Part shown: one piece after another, positions 9,450 to 17,158 of the stretch
Numbering within the stretch: position 1 is the stretch's first letter
How the letters are laid out: each line of letters begins with the position of its first letter
DNA from: Neomoorella thermoacetica
GTDB lineage: Bacteria > Bacillota > DSM-521 > Neomoorellales > Neomoorellaceae
Assembly: GCF_001875325.1 (NCBI RefSeq)
Contig: NZ_MDDC01000005.1
Location: 62,001 to 126,000, forward strand
DNA length: 64,000 bases
Direction of reading: 5' to 3'
Translations under genes and position numbers: made by a program
The notes under the pieces: generated by a model
What the model was told of the DNA's origin: nothing
The model's database searches: none
Seen by the model: the letters and a program-made list of their open reading frames with translations, nothing else

Positions 9450-11438
9450 TTATAGCGGCCGGATATCTACGCGGTGGTCATAAAAGGTGCTTCCACCGCC
9501 CAGGTCGGTTAACTCATCACCGATAATGCTGTTGATATTACGGCCTCCAGGTGAGTGCTGGCACCACCAGACGCCCGGGGCGACGGCGATGCCCGGGGGC
9601 ACATCGGTACTTACCTTTACCCTCAGGAGGCAGGAACCGCGCTGGTTGACCACCTGGGCCCAGGCGCCCTCCACCAGCCCCCGGCGCCGGCAGTCTCCCG
9701 GGTTAACGAGGACCCTGGGGCCGCCTTCCCGCTGCCGGAGTTCAGCCAGTTGCCCGAAGTTGGAGTTAAGGGCGAAATGGGCCGGAGCCGTAAGGAGCTG
9801 AAAGGGGTAGCGCTCCTCGCAAGGGCCGTCATCCGGCTCCCGGTAACCTGGTAGCCCCGCCCCGGCCGGGAGGAGTTCGATCTTCCCGCTGGGGGTGGCA
9901 AAACCAGGCGCAGGTTTTAGTTTTACAGGCCTGCCGCCAGCCAGGGCTTCCCGGTCCTCTGCTTCCAGATTGACCTCCTTTATCAACGCTGCGACCATCT
10001 CGGCTTCGGAACGCCGGAAAATATCCTCCTCAAAACCAAAAGCCCGGGCCAGGAGGCAAAAGGTCTGCCAGTTGCTCTTCGCTTCCCCCGGGGGAGGAAG
10101 GATGGCCCGGCTGCGCTGGACGTAATAGTGGCCGTAACTGCGGTAGAGGTCTTCCTGTTCTACAGAAAAGGTGGCCGGCAGGATGATGTCGGCATAGAGG
10201 GCCGTATCCGTCAGGAAACGCTCGTGGACTACTGTGAAGAGATCTTCCCGCCGCAAGCCCGCCAGGACGCGGTTCTGATCCGGTGCCACGGTGGCCGGAT
10301 TGCCGTGATAGACATAAAGGCTCATAACAGGCGGCTCCAGGTTGCCGGTCAAAGCCCGGCCCAGCTGGACCATGTTTAGGGCCCGTACCGGTTTTCGGCG
10401 CAGGTCCGGCCTGGTCACGACCTCCAACCTGACGGCGCTGCCGGTACCGGAACTCTGCAGGGCTCCGCCGCCGTCTTTACCATAGGCCCCTACCAGGGCC
10501 GGCAGGGAGGCAATGATCCGTACCGCCATACCGCCCCCTTGGTGGCGGGAAAAGCCGTAACCTATGCGGATGAAGGGCGCCCTGGCCCGTCCGTAGGCCC
10601 GGGCCAGGTTGACGATGGTCTCTGCCGGCACCCCGGTAAGGGCGGCGACCCGGTCCGGGGTATAAAGGGGGAGGACTTTATCCCGGAGCTCTTCGTAGCC
10701 GAGAACGTGGGCGGCGAGGAAGTCTTTATCCACCATTTCTTCTCTCACCAGGACCTGCATTAAACCCAGGGCCAGGGCGGCATCGCTTCTCGGCCGCACC
10801 AGGATAGCCTCGTCGGCCAGGGCCGCCGTCCGGGTGTGGTAGGCGTCGATAACAATAATTCGGGCTCCCTTTTTCCTGGCCTGCTGTGCCAGGGAGAGGA
10901 AATGGATGCTGGTAGCGGCAGGATCCATTCCCCAGATGAGGACCAGGTCCGAAGCGACAATTGTCTCCGGGTCGCTGCCCCAGGTCGCCCCCAGCACCTG
11001 CTGCCAGCCGGCTTCTGCCGCCGGGGAGCAGATAGTCCGCTGGAGTTCCGTAGCCCCCAGGCGGTGGAAGAAGGCATGGCCAGCGTTGCGCTGGAGCAGG
11101 CCCATGACCCCTGCATAGGAATAGGGGAGGATGGCCTCGGAGCCATAGCCGGCTATAATTTTTTGCCAGCGCCCGGCAATGGTCTCCAGGGCTTCGGTCC
11201 AGGAGATGGGGGTAAAGAGGCCGCTCCCCTTGGGACCGGTGCGCTTCAGGGGCGTGAGGATACGTTCCGGGGAGTGCACCAGTTTACCGTAATAACGCAT
11301 CTTGGCGCAGATAAAACCCCTGGTGTAGGGGTGCTTCGGGTCCCCTCTGACTCCCGTAATCCGGCCATCATTAACCTCCACCAGCAGGCCGCAGGCATCG
11401 GGGCAGTCGAAGGGGCAGACAGAATGATAGGCGGTCAA
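9450..11438 (-). CDS. Molybdopterin oxidoreductase, bis-MGD type, function unknown
   Basis: This 662-residue protein belongs to the molybdopterin (DMSO reductase) family. The N-terminus has a 4Fe-4S site (CPFDCPDAC with a further C near residue 45 in GFICAKMRYYG). Then come pterin-binding motifs such as IWGMDPAAT, a GYGFSRHQGGG segment, and a C-terminal molydopterin-dinucleotide domain (ending FYDHRVDIRPL). No twin-arginine signal is visible, so it is probably cytoplasmic. There is no adjacent iron-sulfur electron-transfer or membrane-anchor subunit, so substrate and partner are unknown. Stand-alone family members have been annotated as BisC-like or assimilatory oxidoreductases. The family call is secure; the function is not. 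Confidence 0.88.
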   Translation of the reverse strand: MTAYHSVCPFDCPDACGLLVEVNDGRITGVRGDPKHPYTRGFICAKMRYYGKLVHSPERILTPLKRTGPKGSGLFTPISWTEALETIAGRWQKIIAGYGSEAILPYSYAGVMGLLQRNAGHAFFHRLGATELQRTICSPAAEAGWQQVLGATWGSDPETIVASDLVLIWGMDPAATSIHFLSLAQQARKKGARIIVIDAYHTRTAALADEAILVRPRSDAALALGLMQVLVREEMVDKDFLAAHVLGYEELRDKVLPLYTPDRVAALTGVPAETIVNLARAYGRARAPFIRIGYGFSRHQGGGMAVRIIASLPALVGAYGKDGGGALQSSGTGSAVRLEVVTRPDLRRKPVRALNMVQLGRALTGNLEPPVMSLYVYHGNPATVAPDQNRVLAGLRREDLFTVVHERFLTDTALYADIILPATFSVEQEDLYRSYGHYYVQRSRAILPPPGEAKSNWQTFCLLARAFGFEEDIFRRSEAEMVAALIKEVNLEAEDREALAGGRPVKLKPAPGFATPSGKIELLPAGAGLPGYREPDDGPCEERYPFQLLTAPAHFALNSNFGQLAELRQREGGPRVLVNPGDCRRRGLVEGAWAQVVNQRGSCLLRVKVSTDVPPGIAVAPGVWWCQHSPGGRNINSIIGDELTDLGGGSTFYDHRVDIRPL

Positions 11439-11472
11439 GAGTTAACCCTCCCTTTGCCGGGTCTAAAATTAT

Positions 11473-11790
11473 CTATAACCAGTACTGAAATAACACCATG
11501 GCCGCCATGCCGCTCACGATGGTCAGGGCCATACTGCGGGTCTTGACGGCCACCAGGCCGGCCGGAATGGCCGCCAGGAGGTAGGGGTTACCGGTAAGAG
11601 CCAGTTTACCCTGGGGCAACAGCAACCCCGGGGCCAGGAGGGCGGCCAGGACAGCCGCCGGGATAAAGCCCAGCCAGCGCAAAAAAACCTCCGGCAGCCG
11701 GGCACGGCTTAAAACAACCAGGGGGAGCATGCGCGGCAGGTAGGTTACCAGGGCCGTACCCAGGATGAGGACTAAGATTTGCCTGTCCAT
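11473..11790 (-). CDS. azlD: AzlD-type branched-chain amino acid exporter subunit
   Basis: This small integral membrane protein of 105 residues begins MDRQILVLILGTALVTYLPR, a typical AzlD N-terminus. It has about four hydrophobic segments, including FIPAAVLAALLAPG and MALTIVSGMAAMVLF. AzlCD pairs export branched-chain amino acids or their analogues. The open frame extends upstream, but ATG at 11788-11790 gives the family start and overlaps the azlC stop by 19 bases, so the two subunits are translationally coupled. It lies between azlC and the molybdopterin gene, all on the minus strand. Confidence 0.88.
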   Translation of the reverse strand: MDRQILVLILGTALVTYLPRMLPLVVLSRARLPEVFLRWLGFIPAAVLAALLAPGLLLPQGKLALTGNPYLLAAIPAGLVAVKTRSMALTIVSGMAAMVLFQYWL

Positions 11791-12494
11791 AGTTCCAGGA
11801 TCACCCCCAGTGTAGCTGCCAGGACGGTAGCCAGGATAATATTCCAGTTCCCCGGCCAAACCAGGGCGATGGCGACGGAAAAGACGGCCGCCAGCCCGGC
11901 GACCAGCAGTGTCTTTTTATCCTTTAACTGCATGACCAGGAGGATGATAAACATGGCCGGCAGGGCAAAGTTAAATCCGAAACGGGCCGGATCACCTATG
12001 AGGTTGCCGGCCAGCCCGCCCAGTAAAGAAGCCAGGACCCAGGAAGAGTGGGCCGTCAGGTGGAGGCCGAAGTGATAGGGGAGACGGGGCTCGTGGCCGG
12101 CATAGTGGTTGATGGCCACGGCAAAGGTCTCATCGGTAATCTCGGCCGCCAGGAGGGCTAGAACGGCCGGCTTGAAACGCCGCAGGTGGGGAACGAAGGA
12201 AGCACTGAAGAGGAGGTGCCGCAGGTTTACCAGGAAGACGGTAAAAATAATAGCTGCCAGGGCCACGCCGTTACTGAAGAGGCTGACGGCGATAAACTGG
12301 CCGGAACCGGCATAGAGAAACACGGACAAAAGTACCGTCTCCCAAAGGCTGAACCCTGCCTCCCGGGCCAGGACACCATAGGCAAAACCCAGGGGTAAAT
12401 AACCGAGGACAATGGGCAGGGCGGCCCGGAACCCCTGGGTGAAATAAAAGCTAAAATTCTCTTCTACAGTACTTACTTCTACCTGTGGTTGCAC
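11772..12494 (-). CDS. azlC: AzlC-type branched-chain amino acid permease subunit
   Basis: AzlC is the large subunit of the AzlCD exporter. The protein is 240 residues with several transmembrane segments, and shows the family text FRAALPIVLGYLPLGFAYGVLAR near the N-terminus and YAGSGQFIAVSLF. The frame is open to 12548, but a promoter-like element lies there. AGGAGG followed at nine bases by GTG 12494 marks the likely start (MQPQVEVST). It is probably the first gene of a minus-strand unit with azlD and possibly the molybdopterin oxidoreductase gene. Confidence 0.9.
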   Translation of the reverse strand: MQPQVEVSTVEENFSFYFTQGFRAALPIVLGYLPLGFAYGVLAREAGFSLWETVLLSVFLYAGSGQFIAVSLFSNGVALAAIIFTVFLVNLRHLLFSASFVPHLRRFKPAVLALLAAEITDETFAVAINHYAGHEPRLPYHFGLHLTAHSSWVLASLLGGLAGNLIGDPARFGFNFALPAMFIILLVMQLKDKKTLLVAGLAAVFSVAIALVWPGNWNIILATVLAATLGVILELWTGKS

Positions 12495-12519
12495 CAGCAA
12501 GCCCCTCCTTACCTGTTCA

Positions 12520-12548
12520 ATCTTATAATAAGCCCCAGTCAAGGTCAA
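12520..12548 (-). promoter_or_regulatory. Possible sigma-A promoter of azlCD
   Basis: Read on the minus strand, TTGACC (12548-12543) and TAAGAT (12525-12520) are separated by 17 bases and lie about 25 bases before the inferred azlC start. The -10 match is moderate, so this is tentative. Confidence 0.35.
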
Positions 12549-12628
12549 TCCCGTTGTGGTATAACCATCACCCTCCGGAAGTATCTGGCATATAGTGGAA
12601 TGTAAATCAAATAAAGGAGGGCAACTGG

Positions 12629-12808
12629 ATGGATTGGTTACACAAGGTTAGAAGGGCCTTTGACCTGGATATGGAGGAAATCAAGTTGTTTGCTGAAGCC
12701 GCCCGTGAGGCCCCGGTACCTGTAGCCCACCAGATGCTGGGAATGATCGGAGCGGAGATGCGGGAGGCCAGTCTCTGGGATGGCATCCTGGCTGCCTGCG
12801 ACGGCTAG
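12629..12808 (+). CDS. Small protein of unknown function, first of a tandem pair; open frame continues past a TAG
   Basis: The gene starts at ATG 12629 after AAAGGAGG and encodes 59 residues (MDWLHKVRRAFDLD at the start) before TAG 12806-12808. The same frame then stays open for 33 more codons to TAA 12908-12910, encoding a proline/tyrosine-rich tail (AYPPYPPPHRPPY). The neighbouring gene at 12913 is a paralogue (MDWRDKIRRVLELD) whose single open frame ends with GYPPYSEKD, so the tail after the TAG looks like genuine protein. Either a nonsense mutation shortened this gene, or the TAG is read through. No family was recognised. The size, pairing and YPPY tail recall small spore-coat-like proteins, but that is only a guess. 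Confidence 0.6.
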   Translation: MDWLHKVRRAFDLDMEEIKLFAEAAREAPVPVAHQMLGMIGAEMREASLWDGILAACDG

Positions 12809-12912
12809 CAGGCGTATCCGCCCTACCCGCCGCCACATCGCCCGCCCTATGCCGACCCACCCTATGCCGTGAGTGAAAAGCTGGATAAAAAGGAAGTTGA
12901 GGAGGGGTAAAA

Positions 12913-13149
12913 ATGGACTGGCGGGATAAAATCCGGCGTGTCCTGGAACTCGATCAAACGGAACTGGCCCTCTGGTCTGAAATTGCTGCCGGTGCGCCCT
13001 CGGAAAAGCTGCGGGTGATTATCCGGGCCATGATAGAACGGGAAAAAGAAGAAATGCACACCCTGCAGTCGATCCTGGCATCCCACGGCGGCTGGTATCA
13101 CGACCCGGCGGGTCCTTCGGGATATCCCCCTTACAGTGAAAAAGATTAA
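12913..13149 (+). CDS. Small protein of unknown function, second of a tandem pair
   Basis: This 78-residue protein starts at ATG 12913, preceded by GAGGAGGGG at 12899-12906. It is predicted to be mostly helical and charged (EREKEEMHTLQSILASHGG) and ends with a glycine/proline/tyrosine-rich tail (PSGYPPYSEKD). It resembles the upstream small gene in its first 14 residues, in overall pattern (an ILA...G segment before the tail) and in the YPPY tail, so the pair arose by duplication. The ribosome site overlaps the end of the upstream extended frame. A hairpin at 13163 follows. No known domain was recognised. Confidence 0.75.
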   Translation: MDWRDKIRRVLELDQTELALWSEIAAGAPSEKLRVIIRAMIEREKEEMHTLQSILASHGGWYHDPAGPSGYPPYSEKD

Positions 13150-13162
13150 AACAGGTTGAAGG

Positions 13163-13187
13163 GGCAGGAGCCAGACTCCTGCCTTTA
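13163..13187 (+). terminator. Hairpin, probable terminator after the small-protein pair
   Basis: GGCAGGAG (13163-13170) pairs with CTCCTGCC (13176-13183) and is followed by TTTAT. The stem is good but the U-tract is short. Confidence 0.55.
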
Positions 13188-13216
13188 TGTCGCCCGGGTA
13201 ATATCTCCGGGAAGAA

Positions 13217-13245
13217 AGAGGATTTCCCTTTAACTTGGGAGAAAT
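13217..13245 (+). promoter_or_regulatory. Possible sigma-H-type promoter before the FtsA-like gene
   Basis: AGGATTT (13219-13225), then 12 bases, then GGAGAAAT (13238-13245), resembles the sigma-H consensus AGGA(A/T)TT - 11-12 - RNNGAAT, with GAAA in place of GAAT. It is weaker than the elements at 20917 and 28365. Confidence 0.3.
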
Positions 13246-13278
13246 AAATCTGAGTTTCCTTCCGAAGGAGGCTATTGC

Positions 13279-15222
13279 ATGGCTGAAGCAATCTTTGCCC
13301 TGGATGTAGGTACCCGCAAAGTTGCCGGCCTGGTGCTGGCGCCGGGGAAAAAGGGTTATCACATACGGGCTGCGGCGGTTGTTGAGCACCAGCAGAGGGC
13401 CATGCTCGACGGCCAGATTCACGATATCCCCCAGGTAGCCCTGGCCATCCGGGACGTTAAAGGGCAGCTGGAGAAAAAGCTACATATATCTTTAAAGGAG
13501 GCAGCCGTAGCGGCAGCAGGCCGGGCTCTAAAAACCTGGCGGGCCAGCGCCACGTCCCAGTTATCGCCGGCTCAGGAAATAGCCCCCCAGGCCGTCCTGG
13601 CCCTGGAGGCTGCGGCTGTCCAGGAGGCCGAAAAACTCCTCCTGGAGGCCAGCGAGCACCCCCTGGCCTATCACTGTGTCGGCTACAGCGTGGTGGGCTA
13701 CAACCTGGACGGCCACCCCATCGGCAACCTGGTAGGGCAGCGGGGCCAGAGTATGGCCGCCGAGGTAATAGCCACCTTTTTGCCCCGGGTCGTGGTCGAT
13801 TCCCTGGTAACGGCCCTGGAAAGAGCGGGATTGGCCATGCACTCCCTTACCCTGGAGCCCATTGCCGCCAGCGCCGTAGCCGTACCGGCTGCCATGCGGG
13901 GCTTGAACCTGGCTCTGGTGGACATCGGGGCCGGCACCTCGGATATCGCCATCACCGGCCAGGGTACCATCAGCGGTTACGCCATGGTCCCCTCGGCCGG
14001 CGACGAAATTACTGAAGCCCTGGCCTCGGCCCTCATCCTGGATTTTAACACGGCTGAAAGGGTCAAAAGGCAGTTATTGACCCGGGAGAACCTGACTTTT
14101 ACCGACGTCGTCGGCCAGAGACACACCCTGGCAGCAGCAGAGCTGGTGGAGATAATTAGACCGGCAGTAACAGAACTGGCCCGGCAGGTCGCCACCCAGA
14201 TCATCCTCCTCAACGGAAAGCCGCCCCAGGCCGTCCTCCTGGTCGGCGGTGGTAGCCTGACCCCGGGGCTGGCGGCAGCCCTGGCCGGCCAGCTGGAGAT
14301 TTCCCCCGAGAGGGTGGCTGTGCGAGGCCGGGAGGTCTTAAACGGTATCAGCGGAGCCAAAAACCTCCAGGGACCCCAGGCTATCACCCCCATAGGCATC
14401 GCCATAACAGCCCTGAAGCGGGAAGGCCTGGGCCTGGCCCGGGTCATTGTCAACGGCCGCCCGGTCCATTTCCTGGCCGGCCAGCAAATGACTGTTACCC
14501 AGGCGCTCCTGGCGGCAGGTATCCCGGCCCGCCACCTCTACGGTCGTCCCGGCAGGGGCCTGGGCGTAGAGGTCAACGGCCGTCTAACCTTTCTCCGCGG
14601 CCAGCCCGGGGAGCCGGGTAGCATCCTGGTAAATGATGTCCCGGCCACCCTGGAAACCGTCCTCAAGGCCGGGGATCGCATTATCGTCACCCCAGGACGA
14701 GATGGCGCCGACGCCCGGGGTACCGTTGGCGACCTGGTGCCGGAACTGGCTCCTAAAACCATTACCTTTAATGGCCGCCGGATAACCCTGGAACCGGAGA
14801 TTATTATGAATGGTAACCGGGTCGATTACCGGACGCCAGTCCAGGATCAGGCCCGGATCACCTATGACCCCCTGGACACCGTGGCCCGGGTCCTGGAATA
14901 CCTGGGAGAGCCCTTGGACGGTCCCGTCCTCTTAAACGGCCAGCAGGTACGGCCGGAGGCCCCGATTAAAGACGGCGATAACCTGGTCACCGGTGCCGGG
15001 GCGACAGACCGGAACATCAATATAACCATTAACGGCAGGCCGGCCACCCTCAGGGTCCAGGCGGGAGACGCCTTATTTACCGATGTCTTTAACTACCTGG
15101 ATTTCCCCTCAAGCCCGCCGCCAGGCCGCAAGACCCTGGTCATGGAGGTCAACGGCCGCCCGGCGGAGTTCACCACCCCCCTGGCGGAAGGCGATGCCGT
15201 AACATTGCGCTGGGACCCTTGA
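13279..15222 (+). CDS. FtsA/actin-fold ATPase with long C-terminal repeat-domain extension
   Basis: This 647-residue protein starts at ATG 13279 with GAAGGAGG upstream. Residues 1 to about 370 are an FtsA/PilM/Hsp70-fold ATPase: ALDVGTRKVAGLVL (phosphate 1), VDIGAGTSDIAI near residue 215 (phosphate 2), and VLLVGGGSLTPGL near 325 (adenosine motif). Unlike FtsA (~420 residues), about 270 more residues follow. They contain repeated short beta-rich units starting with NGR or NGQ (VNGRPVHFLAG, FNGRRITLEP, LNGQQVRPEA, INGRPATLRV, VNGRPAEFTT) that look like beta-grasp domains. No C-terminal FtsZ-binding or amphipathic membrane helix is evident. It is probably a cytoskeletal or envelope/sporulation-related paralogue rather than FtsA itself. 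Confidence 0.8.
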   Translation: MAEAIFALDVGTRKVAGLVLAPGKKGYHIRAAAVVEHQQRAMLDGQIHDIPQVALAIRDVKGQLEKKLHISLKEAAVAAAGRALKTWRASATSQLSPAQEIAPQAVLALEAAAVQEAEKLLLEASEHPLAYHCVGYSVVGYNLDGHPIGNLVGQRGQSMAAEVIATFLPRVVVDSLVTALERAGLAMHSLTLEPIAASAVAVPAAMRGLNLALVDIGAGTSDIAITGQGTISGYAMVPSAGDEITEALASALILDFNTAERVKRQLLTRENLTFTDVVGQRHTLAAAELVEIIRPAVTELARQVATQIILLNGKPPQAVLLVGGGSLTPGLAAALAGQLEISPERVAVRGREVLNGISGAKNLQGPQAITPIGIAITALKREGLGLARVIVNGRPVHFLAGQQMTVTQALLAAGIPARHLYGRPGRGLGVEVNGRLTFLRGQPGEPGSILVNDVPATLETVLKAGDRIIVTPGRDGADARGTVGDLVPELAPKTITFNGRRITLEPEIIMNGNRVDYRTPVQDQARITYDPLDTVARVLEYLGEPLDGPVLLNGQQVRPEAPIKDGDNLVTGAGATDRNINITINGRPATLRVQAGDALFTDVFNYLDFPSSPPPGRKTLVMEVNGRPAEFTTPLAEGDAVTLRWDP

Positions 15223-15247
15223 CAGGCGGCGGATGGGCTGCTATAAT
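15219..15247 (+). promoter_or_regulatory. Consensus sigma-A promoter of tRNA-Leu
   Basis: TTGACA (15219-15224), a 17-base spacer and TATAAT (15242-15247) are a perfect consensus match. The -35 box overlaps the stop codon of the preceding gene. The tRNA begins 31 bases after the -10 box. Confidence 0.92.
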
Positions 15248-15277
15248 AAGTCTTGCTCCTGGGGGAGCAAAGGATAT

Positions 15278-15365
15278 GCGGCAGTGGCGGAATTGGCAGA
15301 CGCGCTAGATTCAGGTTCTAGTCCTGATCTACAGGGTGGGGGTTCAAATCCCTTCTGCCGCACCA
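15278..15365 (+). tRNA. tRNA-Leu(CAG)
   Basis: The acceptor GCGGCAG (15278-15284) pairs with CTGCCGC (15355-15361), followed by discriminator A and an encoded CCA. The anticodon stem CTAGA/TCTAG encloses loop TTCAGGT with anticodon CAG. A long variable arm (class II tRNA) and the GGTTCAAATCC T-loop are present. It has its own consensus promoter and terminator. Confidence 0.96.
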
Positions 15366-15378
15366 TCACGAAGGATTG

Positions 15379-15424
15379 TAGCGAAACAGGCCATCTGAAA
15401 AGATGGCCTGTTTCGCTATATTTT
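15379..15424 (+). terminator. Terminator of tRNA-Leu
   Basis: An 18-bp perfect stem (15379-15396 with 15401-15418) with a GAAA tetraloop is followed by TATTTT. Confidence 0.93.
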
Positions 15425-15454
15425 GCTACCCGTTGCCGGTAGACCTCGAATGGC

Positions 15455-16435
15455 TTACACCAAAGCCAGCAAACTATATACGGCCCCGGCTACCAGAGCC
15501 GCCATGGGAGCGGTCAACAGCCAGGCCTGGGCCATACTCCTGGCCACCCTCCACCTCACAGCCGTAAACCGCGCGGTTGCCCCAACCCCCATAACCGCGG
15601 CGGAAAGGACATGGGTGGTGCTGACCGGGCTACCCAGGAGGGAGGCAGAGATAATAACAATGGCCGCTGAGGTCTCCGCAGCGAAACCGTGGACGGGTTC
15701 CAGTTTAATAATCCTGGACCCTACCGTCCTGACAATCCGCCAACCCCCCAGGGAGGTACCCAGGGCCATGACTGTTGCGCAAGCAATGATCACCGGATAG
15801 GGCACCTGGAAAGAGGGGATTATTCCCCTGGCCAGGAGAGCGGCCGTAATAATGCCCATGGACTTCTGGGCATCATTGGAGCCGTGGCTGAAGGCCACAA
15901 AGGCGGCCGACAAAACCTGCAGTCGCGAGAAAAGGCCGTTTAATCGCCGCGGTGGGGTATAACCTGCCAGCAAAAGGATACAAGTCATGACGGCATAAGC
16001 GGCTGTAAAGCCGAGGAGCGGCGAGCCAAGCAAAGGAAGAACGATTTTCTCTACCAGCCCACGGGCGTCGAGCACCGCCAGACCTTTCCCGGCGACTGCC
16101 GCCCCGGCCAGGCCGCCAATGAGGGCGTGGGAGGAACTGCTGGGCAGGCCGAAGTACCAGGTAAAGAGGTTCCAGACTATAGCGCCTGTTAAGGCGGCAA
16201 TTATTACTTGATTGTCGAGGGCGGTGGGGCTGACAATATTATTGCCAATGGTCCGGGCAACCCCGGTGCTGGCCAAGGCGCCTCCAAAGTTGAGGGTGGC
16301 GGCCATAATAATAGCCCGCGCCGGGGCGAGCGCCCTGGTGGTGACGGAGGTAGCAATAGCATTGGCGGTATCGTGAAAACCGTTGATAAAGTCAAACCCC
16401 AGGGCCAGGATGATTACTAGAAGTAACTCAAACAT
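15455..16435 (-). CDS. pit: PiT-family inorganic phosphate transporter
   Basis: This 326-residue polytopic membrane protein belongs to the PiT family of cation-coupled low-affinity phosphate permeases. The two duplicated signature regions are visible: FDFINGFHDTANAIATSV near residue 12 and FSHGSNDAQKSMGIITAAL near residue 183. About ten hydrophobic segments are spread along the chain. Its ATG at 16435 overlaps the DUF47 stop by 8 bases. This is the common bacterial pairing in which the DUF47 protein acts as a PhoU-like accessory regulator of the transporter. Confidence 0.94.
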   Translation of the reverse strand: MFELLLVIILALGFDFINGFHDTANAIATSVTTRALAPARAIIMAATLNFGGALASTGVARTIGNNIVSPTALDNQVIIAALTGAIVWNLFTWYFGLPSSSSHALIGGLAGAAVAGKGLAVLDARGLVEKIVLPLLGSPLLGFTAAYAVMTCILLLAGYTPPRRLNGLFSRLQVLSAAFVAFSHGSNDAQKSMGIITAALLARGIIPSFQVPYPVIIACATVMALGTSLGGWRIVRTVGSRIIKLEPVHGFAAETSAAIVIISASLLGSPVSTTHVLSAAVMGVGATARFTAVRWRVARSMAQAWLLTAPMAALVAGAVYSLLALV

Positions 16436-17087
16436 ATTTCACTACAATCCCGAGAATCAATCTAGCAACCCCGGCGCACTCGCGGGTGATAGCCTGTACC
16501 TGATCATATACCTCTTTCCACTTCATAACTGCCAGTAGATCTTGAAAATCCTTATCGAGGTCTGTATAATAACCCTCACGGCTTTTATACAGCTCCCCAA
16601 GTCCCAGATGGTATAATTCATCCCCGCGCTCCCGGTATTTTTTAATCGAGTTTTCCAGGCGTGAAATTAAAACCGCATTCTTCTTAAGGTTTCGCATAGC
16701 CGTAACCAGGTTCTTCAATGTTCCGGTCGTATTTACCAGGACCTCCAGCAGTTCCAGCAACCGCCGGGGAGGGCGACCCGTTTCGTAAAGGGTCATTTTT
16801 ACGGCCGCACTATTTATGGTTAAGGCTATTTCATTAAAACCCCGGGCTAAACCATAAATATCTTCCCGGTCGAAGGGGGTTATAAAGGTTTCGCCAAGCT
16901 TCTTGAGGATCGCCCCGGTGATCCTTTCAACCCCTGGCTTCAGGGTCGCCAGGACCTCCAGGTTCCCGGGGGAAGCGCCGCGGTGTTCCCAGGTATATTT
17001 AAGTCCCTGGGCAGCCCGGTGCAGGGCGGCCGCCGCCTCTTCAAACAAGTGGAAAAACTCATCATCAATTCCTTTAAACCTGAACAT
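16428..17087 (-). CDS. DUF47 (PhoU-like) protein paired with phosphate transporter
   Basis: This 219-residue, helix-rich protein of the DUF47/TIGR00153 family is distantly related to PhoU. It starts MFRFKGIDDEFFHLFEEAAAA and contains the family metal-binding-like segment FDREDIYGLARGFNEI near residue 80. Family members are encoded next to PiT transporters and modulate phosphate uptake. Here the gene is immediately upstream of and overlaps pit. The GGGGGTAACCCG before the ATG contains a GGGGGT ribosome-binding site. It lies divergently from the radical SAM gene at 17159. Confidence 0.9.
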   Translation of the reverse strand: MFRFKGIDDEFFHLFEEAAAALHRAAQGLKYTWEHRGASPGNLEVLATLKPGVERITGAILKKLGETFITPFDREDIYGLARGFNEIALTINSAAVKMTLYETGRPPRRLLELLEVLVNTTGTLKNLVTAMRNLKKNAVLISRLENSIKKYRERGDELYHLGLGELYKSREGYYTDLDKDFQDLLAVMKWKEVYDQVQAITRECAGVARLILGIVVKYV

Positions 17088-17158
17088 CGGGTTACCCCCG
17101 GTTTAATCATATGCATAGCAGGGACCATTAAATAATTAACTTTGTAAGGTGGCAAAAC

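Noticed and set aside
15379-15424. Tract read as a terminator for the phosphate-transporter gene on the minus strand
   Set aside because: The minus-strand side of the hairpin lacks a following U-run; it serves tRNA-Leu on the plus strand.
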